From Methanothrix harundinacea 6Ac (GTDB lineage: Archaea > Halobacteriota > Methanosarcinia > Methanotrichales > Methanotrichaceae), in contig NC_017527.1 of assembly GCF_000235565.1 (NCBI RefSeq), positions 2,418,001 to 2,482,000 on the forward strand: 64,000 nucleotides of DNA, read 5' to 3'. A program made the position numbers and the translations under genes. This document shows, one piece after another, positions 60,155 through 64,000 of this stretch; the stretch's first letter is position 1, and the number at the start of each line of letters is the position of its first letter. The notes under the pieces are model-generated. The model searched no databases and was not told where the DNA came from. It saw nothing but the letters and a program-made list of their open reading frames with translations.

Positions 60155-62535
60155 TGGAGGGGCTCTACTTCTCGGAGCCCCGCCTCCTGGGGCTCATACC
60201 TCTGATATTGATCTTGGGGCTTGCGAGCCTCCGAAAGGGGAGAAACAGGCTCCTCGTCCTCAGCAGGACGGCGATATTCTGCCTCCTGGTCGTGGCCCTG
60301 GCAAACCCCTACGTCACGGTGACGGAGACGACCTCCGCGAGGCGGCCGATCATCACCGTCGTCTCGGACCTCACCGCCTCGATGGAGATCTTCGACCAGG
60401 GGGCGGCGGAGAGGGTCCAGGCCGGCCTCCCCGACTCCACCATCAGGAGCTTCTCGGGGACGGCTACGCCCCTGGGCGACAAGGTCCTCCAGTACGCCCA
60501 GCAGGGCGGAGCCCTCCTCCTGGTCACCGACGGCTACAGCAACCGGGGGCGGGACCTGGAGGAGGCCCTCGCCCTCGCCCGGTCCGCCAACACCACCGTC
60601 TTCGCCCTGGAGATGGCCCCCATCCGGGAGGACCGGAGCGTCGAGATCTCCGGAACGAACACCGCCGTCCTCGGGGGGGAGTACCCCTTCACCGTCGTCG
60701 TCAGGAGCTCGGGGGGCGAGTTCGACGGCCACCTCACCGTCAGGGCCGACGGCGCGGTCATCTACCAGAACCGGATCGCGGGAGACGGGAGGTCCGCCTC
60801 CATCAAGATCTCCCACCGGTTTCCAACGACGGGAACCCACATCCTGGAGGCGTCGATCAGCTTCCCGACGGACGCCATCCCGGAGAACGACCGCTACCAG
60901 AAGGCCGTCTACGTCGTCCCCAAGCCCGAGGTCCTCCTGGTGGCGGAGGGGGAGTCTCCCCTATCGAGGGTCCTCTCTGACCACTACAGGCTGACCGTCT
61001 CCCCCACCTTCAGGGCCGAGGAGCTGGGCGCCGGGGAGAAGAGGTTCAAGGCCGTAGTCCTCGACGACCAGAGGTACGGACCGGAGCTCTCAGGGCTGAA
61101 GGATTATGTCCGGGAGGGGGGAGGGCTCGTGGTGGTGGGGGGGAGGAGCTCCTTCGACTTCGGCGAATACAGGAACTCGAGCCTCGAGGAGATCCTCCCG
61201 GTGAAGTCGGTCCCCAGCATCTTCGAGGGGGGGAAGACGACGGTCCTCATCATGGACATCTCGGGGAGCACCCGGAGGGAGATGTCGGTGGGCGGAGCCA
61301 CCTTCCTCGACTACGAGAAGGCCCTGGCCATCGAGCTCCTCAAGGCGCCGGAGTTCAGGGACGACCGGGTCGCCCTCGTCGTCTTCGGGACCGAGGCCTT
61401 CGTCGTCTTCACCCCCACCCCCATCGTCGGGAAGGAGATTATGATCCAGGACCGGATATCCAGCCTCTCCCCCCAGCCCGGCGCCCAGGAGGAGACCCAG
61501 CTGAACGTCGGCCTCGCCCTCGCCTGGGATCTCCTCAACGCCAGCAGCAGCGAGGGGGAGGTGATCGTCATCTCCGACGGCAGGATCCGAGAGTACCCCG
61601 AGGTCTTCTCGGAGTCGGCGAGGATGATCCAGGAGATGGGGGCGACGGTCCACCTGGTGGAGGTGAAGGCCTTCGAGGGGGCCGCCGGCGGGTTCAGAGA
61701 CCTCGCCGCCGAGAGCGGGGCGGAGTACCACCCCGCCCTTTATCCGGGGTCGGTGACCATCCGGGCGGGGGAGATGCCGGAGGAGGGGGAGGTGCCGGAG
61801 GTGGAGGAGGTCCCGGCCAGCGGCTACGCCCTGATGATCGCAAACCAGAACCACTACATCACCTCCGACCTGGCCCTCGCCGCCAACGCCACCGGCTTCA
61901 ACGACGTCACCCCGAAACCTGGCGGCCAGAGGCTGGTGGTGATGCTCGACGGAAAGCCGATCCTCACCAGCTGGAGGTACGGCCTGGGGAGGGTGGCGGC
62001 CCTCACCACCGACGACGGGACCGCCTGGGCGCCGGAGGTCTACTCCGCCCCCAGCTCGAGGCTCGTCTCCAGGATGGTGAACTGGGCGATCGGCGACCCC
62101 AGGCCCGAGGCCTGGAGGGTCGACGCCGAGGACGGTTGGGCGGGGACCCCCCTCCAGCTGACGATCACAAGCCCGAGCCCTCCCAGGATCGAGGGGGTGG
62201 AGGCGGAGAGGGTGGGGGAGAACCGGTACTCTGCGGTCATCACCCCCGAGGAGGAGGGGATATACGCCGTGGGGGACTACGGTATCGCCGTAAACTACCC
62301 CCTGGAGTACAGGTTTGTCGGCTATAACCCCGACTTCCCGAGGCTGATCATGTCCACCGGCGGGATGGTCTTCACCGAGGAGGAGGTGGCAAGGAGCCTC
62401 GTCGAGGAGGCGAGGAAGAGGAGCGAGATCACCGTCCAGGAGAGGGTCAGCCGCCGCTTGCCTCTCCTATTCCTCGCCCTGGCCATATTCCTCGGCGAGG
62501 TGATCGCGAGGAGGCTTGGGGAGGTGAGGAGGTGA
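60151..62535 (+). CDS. Large BatA-like membrane protein with two VWA domains and a GATase-like segment
   Basis: 794 residues. Two N-terminal helices (LLGLIPLILILGLASL and TAIFCLLVVALANPY) are followed by a first VWA-like domain with DLTAS, a beta-sandwich, and a Rossmann/glutamine-amidotransferase-like segment (VLDDQRYGPELSGLKDYVRE ... GGGLVVVGG). A second full VWA domain with MIDAS DISGS lies near residues 385-560. The protein ends with a helix (LPLLFLALAIFLGEVIA). It is translationally coupled to the previous gene (ATGA), so the two products probably form one membrane complex. Substrate and role are unknown. Confidence 0.83.
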   Translation: MMEGLYFSEPRLLGLIPLILILGLASLRKGRNRLLVLSRTAIFCLLVVALANPYVTVTETTSARRPIITVVSDLTASMEIFDQGAAERVQAGLPDSTIRSFSGTATPLGDKVLQYAQQGGALLLVTDGYSNRGRDLEEALALARSANTTVFALEMAPIREDRSVEISGTNTAVLGGEYPFTVVVRSSGGEFDGHLTVRADGAVIYQNRIAGDGRSASIKISHRFPTTGTHILEASISFPTDAIPENDRYQKAVYVVPKPEVLLVAEGESPLSRVLSDHYRLTVSPTFRAEELGAGEKRFKAVVLDDQRYGPELSGLKDYVREGGGLVVVGGRSSFDFGEYRNSSLEEILPVKSVPSIFEGGKTTVLIMDISGSTRREMSVGGATFLDYEKALAIELLKAPEFRDDRVALVVFGTEAFVVFTPTPIVGKEIMIQDRISSLSPQPGAQEETQLNVGLALAWDLLNASSSEGEVIVISDGRIREYPEVFSESARMIQEMGATVHLVEVKAFEGAAGGFRDLAAESGAEYHPALYPGSVTIRAGEMPEEGEVPEVEEVPASGYALMIANQNHYITSDLALAANATGFNDVTPKPGGQRLVVMLDGKPILTSWRYGLGRVAALTTDDGTAWAPEVYSAPSSRLVSRMVNWAIGDPRPEAWRVDAEDGWAGTPLQLTITSPSPPRIEGVEAERVGENRYSAVITPEEEGIYAVGDYGIAVNYPLEYRFVGYNPDFPRLIMSTGGMVFTEEEVARSLVEEARKRSEITVQERVSRRLPLLFLALAIFLGEVIARRLGEVRR

Positions 62536-62754
62536 GGGGAAGACCCTTCGGGAACGGAGATCCCGGTGGTCCCCTCCACCGGCGGGGCGAAAGGTTCTTG
62601 ACTATCCATCCGGGGGTCTTTTTCCGGTCTGCCCGGCCACCAATAGCTATTTACCCTATCGATTTCATCTCGATCAGGAGATTGGCTCAACTGCAGGACC
62701 GATAGGGGATGCAAGGAATGAGTTCATATATTCTGTGGAGGTAACTACCAGAAG

Positions 62755-63072
62755 ATGAGTTCCGAGATGTGCCCAGTATGCGGCCTTCCCAAAGACCTTT
62801 GCATATGCCAAGAGGTGGCCAAGGAGCAGCAGAGGATCACGGTGAAGATCAACCGGCGAAGATATGGTAAAGAGGTTACAGTGATCCAGGGGATAGATCC
62901 TCACGAGATAGATCTCAGCGAACTAGCTACACATCTCAAATCGGAGCTTGCCTGCGGTGGGACCGTCAAGGGCTACGGCGTCATAGAGCTGCAAGGCAAT
63001 CATACCGGGCGTATAAAGAAGATCTTGGTGAAGAAGGGCTTCGGTGAAGGTCAGATCCAGATAAGCTCCTGA
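62755..63072 (+). CDS. Translation initiation factor aIF1 (SUI1)
   Basis: 105 residues. An N-terminal zinc-binding knuckle ([13 protein letters not shown]) precedes the SUI1 domain with [33 protein letters not shown] and [12 protein letters not shown]. It helps start-codon selection on the small ribosomal subunit. A TATA-like TAGCTATTTACC lies near 62643-62654, which leaves a leader of about 85 bases. Confidence 0.95.
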   Translation: MSSEMCPVCGLPKDLCICQEVAKEQQRITVKINRRRYGKEVTVIQGIDPHEIDLSELATHLKSELACGGTVKGYGVIELQGNHTGRIKKILVKKGFGEGQIQISS

Positions 63073-63203
63073 TGGTCCGCGTTCAATGCCCGCCCCCCAA
63101 GAGAATATATAAGACCTTTTTTATCCGGGCGGCCTGAGCCCCGCAGCGGCGGAGGGGTCAGGCAGGCCTTCCCCGGAAGATTTGAAGAGAACGGTAGCGG
63201 CCC

Positions 63204-63596
63204 TTACGGCTGGAGGTGGGCTGCGCTGACCTTCTTGGCCGGCTTGTCGAGGCCGAGGTCGGCGCCCTCCGCCAGGACTACGGCGAAGATCCACTCGCTC
63301 AGCTCAGGACAGTGCTCGGGGACGCATTCGTTTATGCAGCCGGCACACGGCTCGAAGGCGCCCCCCACCAGGAGCTGCCTGAAGCGGCCGGAGGAGTTGA
63401 GGACCCGGACGTACCGGAGCCGGTAAGTTCTGACCCCATCCACCGACTCGGGCTCCCGGGTGATGAGGTCATCCTTCAAGAGCTTTGTGACTATCCGAGA
63501 ACATTTCCGGGAATCTATATCCAGACACTTCCACAGGTCGCTCTGCAGGACACCGTCCTCACACGCCTTTATGTACTCCAGCGCTTCCTCATACAT
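63204..63596 (-). CDS. Winged-helix protein with a C-terminal four-cysteine cluster
   Basis: 130 residues. The N-terminal ~70 residues form a winged helix (LWKCLDIDSRKCSRIVTKLL, then a wing with RTYRLRYVRV). The C-terminal part has CAGCINECVPEHC, a Cys-x2-Cys-x3-Cys-x4-Cys arrangement that could hold an Fe-S cluster or zinc. Families like this in methanogens are taken to be redox- or metal-responsive regulators. It lies 16 bases after the LSm gene on the same strand, so both are probably on one transcript. Confidence 0.8.
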   Translation of the reverse strand: MYEEALEYIKACEDGVLQSDLWKCLDIDSRKCSRIVTKLLKDDLITREPESVDGVRTYRLRYVRVLNSSGRFRQLLVGGAFEPCAGCINECVPEHCPELSEWIFAVVLAEGADLGLDKPAKKVSAAHLQP

Positions 63597-63612
63597 CGGT
63601 ACACCCGAACTG

Positions 63613-63837
63613 TCACTCCACCGGACTTATGAGGATTATGTTGTTCCCCCGGAGTATAACTGAACCCAGGGATCGTGCCCTCTCACCATCTACTATCTCC
63701 ACCGTCTCCTGGAGATGGAGGTTCAGGTAGTCGTCGACGCTGTTGAGGGTTCCCTCCAGAACGTTCCGCTGCGACCCTTTCATCTCCACCTTGATCCTGG
63801 ACCCGATCAACGTTTGTACCTTCTTGCTCGGAAACAC
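63613..63837 (-). CDS. Archaeal LSm (Sm-like RNA-binding) protein
   Basis: 74 residues, the usual size. The Sm1 motif (VLEGTLNSVDDYLNLHLQET) and Sm2 motif (SVILRGNNIILISPVE) are clear. LSm proteins form heptameric rings that bind U-rich RNA. A TATA box (GCATTTATATTCC on the minus strand, 63911-63923) lies about 75-85 bases upstream. Confidence 0.95.
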   Translation of the reverse strand: MFPSKKVQTLIGSRIKVEMKGSQRNVLEGTLNSVDDYLNLHLQETVEIVDGERARSLGSVILRGNNIILISPVE

Positions 63838-63910
63838 GACTTATGCCTCTTGCTCGTTTATTTTCAGAACCGGCGGAGAGCCGGCCTCTCAGAGGAGATC
63901 CACCAAATCA

Positions 63911-63923
63911 GGAATATAAATGC
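63911..63923 (-). promoter_or_regulatory. TATA box for the LSm gene
   Basis: GCATTTATATTCC on the minus strand fits an archaeal TATA box. Transcription would begin near 63888, about 50 bases before the ATG. Confidence 0.5.
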
Positions 63924-63960
63924 GACGGGCGTAAAAGGGGGGCGATCAGAAGTGCGGCCA

Positions 63961-64000
63961 CTATACCGCCACAACTTCCTTTATGCCGTCCACGTTCTTC
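63961..64000 (-). CDS. C-terminal end of an unidentified protein (cut by right edge)
   Basis: The minus strand reads KNVDGIKEVVAV and stops at TAG (63961-63963). The phrase is typical of the last strand of a ferredoxin-like fold, such as an ACT-type, Lrp-type or EF-1-beta-type domain, but 12 residues do not allow a name. The frame runs off the window. Confidence 0.4.
   Translation of the reverse strand, partial: KNVDGIKEVVAV

Overview
The window looks like chromosome of a GC-rich methanogenic archaeon of the Methanothrix (Methanosaeta) / Methanotrichaceae type. The evidence is an archaeal A-type ATP synthase operon, formylmethanofuran dehydrogenase subunits, archaeal eIF1 and LSm proteins, a form III RuBisCO with ribose-1,5-bisphosphate isomerase, archaeal TATA boxes, DUF1699 proteins (as I recall, a methanogen family) and a very large nickel/cobalt uptake locus. 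The genus is an inference. There is no rRNA, no CRISPR array, no transposase and no sign of a phage.

Layout. 1-6134 (minus): ATP synthase atpH-I-K-E-C-F-A, with atpA cut by the left edge. 6279-8862: RuBisCO and, divergently, FBP aldolase/phosphatase. 9093-16752 (plus): a ferredoxin/aldehyde ferredoxin oxidoreductase pair, a PfkB kinase, a class I aldolase, a sugar-phosphate nucleotidylyltransferase and a DUF255 protein. 16880-21386: two exported proteins, ribose-1,5-bisphosphate isomerase, a flavodoxin, a cyclophilin-like protein, a DUF4231 membrane protein and a lone DUF433 protein. 21438-24357 (minus): regulator-pycB-argB. 24735-27224 (plus): four tandem DUF1699 paralogs, each with its own promoter, three of them clearly related. 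27364-35178: five DUF4198 (NikK-like) exported proteins around a nikK-M-L-N-Q-O operon. 35526-39121: a DUF362 membrane protein, a 33-residue membrane peptide, hisF and a 179-nt pure purine tract. 39134-44883 (minus): a four-gene surface-protein cluster. 45711-47631: an acylphosphatase with a heptad-repeat tail and a DUF333 lipoprotein-like protein. 47983-53906: a bacterial-style partner-switching module (STAS protein, SpoIIE-type phosphatase, RsbW-type kinase) flanked by a metallo-beta-lactamase/kinase-like protein and an NCS2 permease with a kinase-like tail. 54040-64000: an exported protein, tRNA-Leu, argF, an Fe-S protein/fwdB/fwdD operon, two BatA-like VWA membrane proteins, eIF1, a four-Cys winged-helix protein and LSm.

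How the parts relate. The ATP synthase, the Fwd-like proteins and nickel uptake all serve a methanogen: nickel is needed for F430 and CO dehydrogenase. RuBisCO, ribose-1,5-bisphosphate isomerase, FBP aldolase/phosphatase and the aldolase/kinase pair suggest sugar-phosphate synthesis and nucleotide salvage.

The strongest candidates for something undescribed are (1) the partner-switching module in an archaeon, which has no sigma factor to control, with two neighbours carrying kinase-like domains; (2) the DUF1699 tandem array with a shared upstream element; (3) the nickel locus, in which all seven exported proteins appear to start with histidine after signal cleavage; (4) the WxL-like surface-protein cluster; and (5) an FwdB homolog lacking the expected metal-ligating cysteine.
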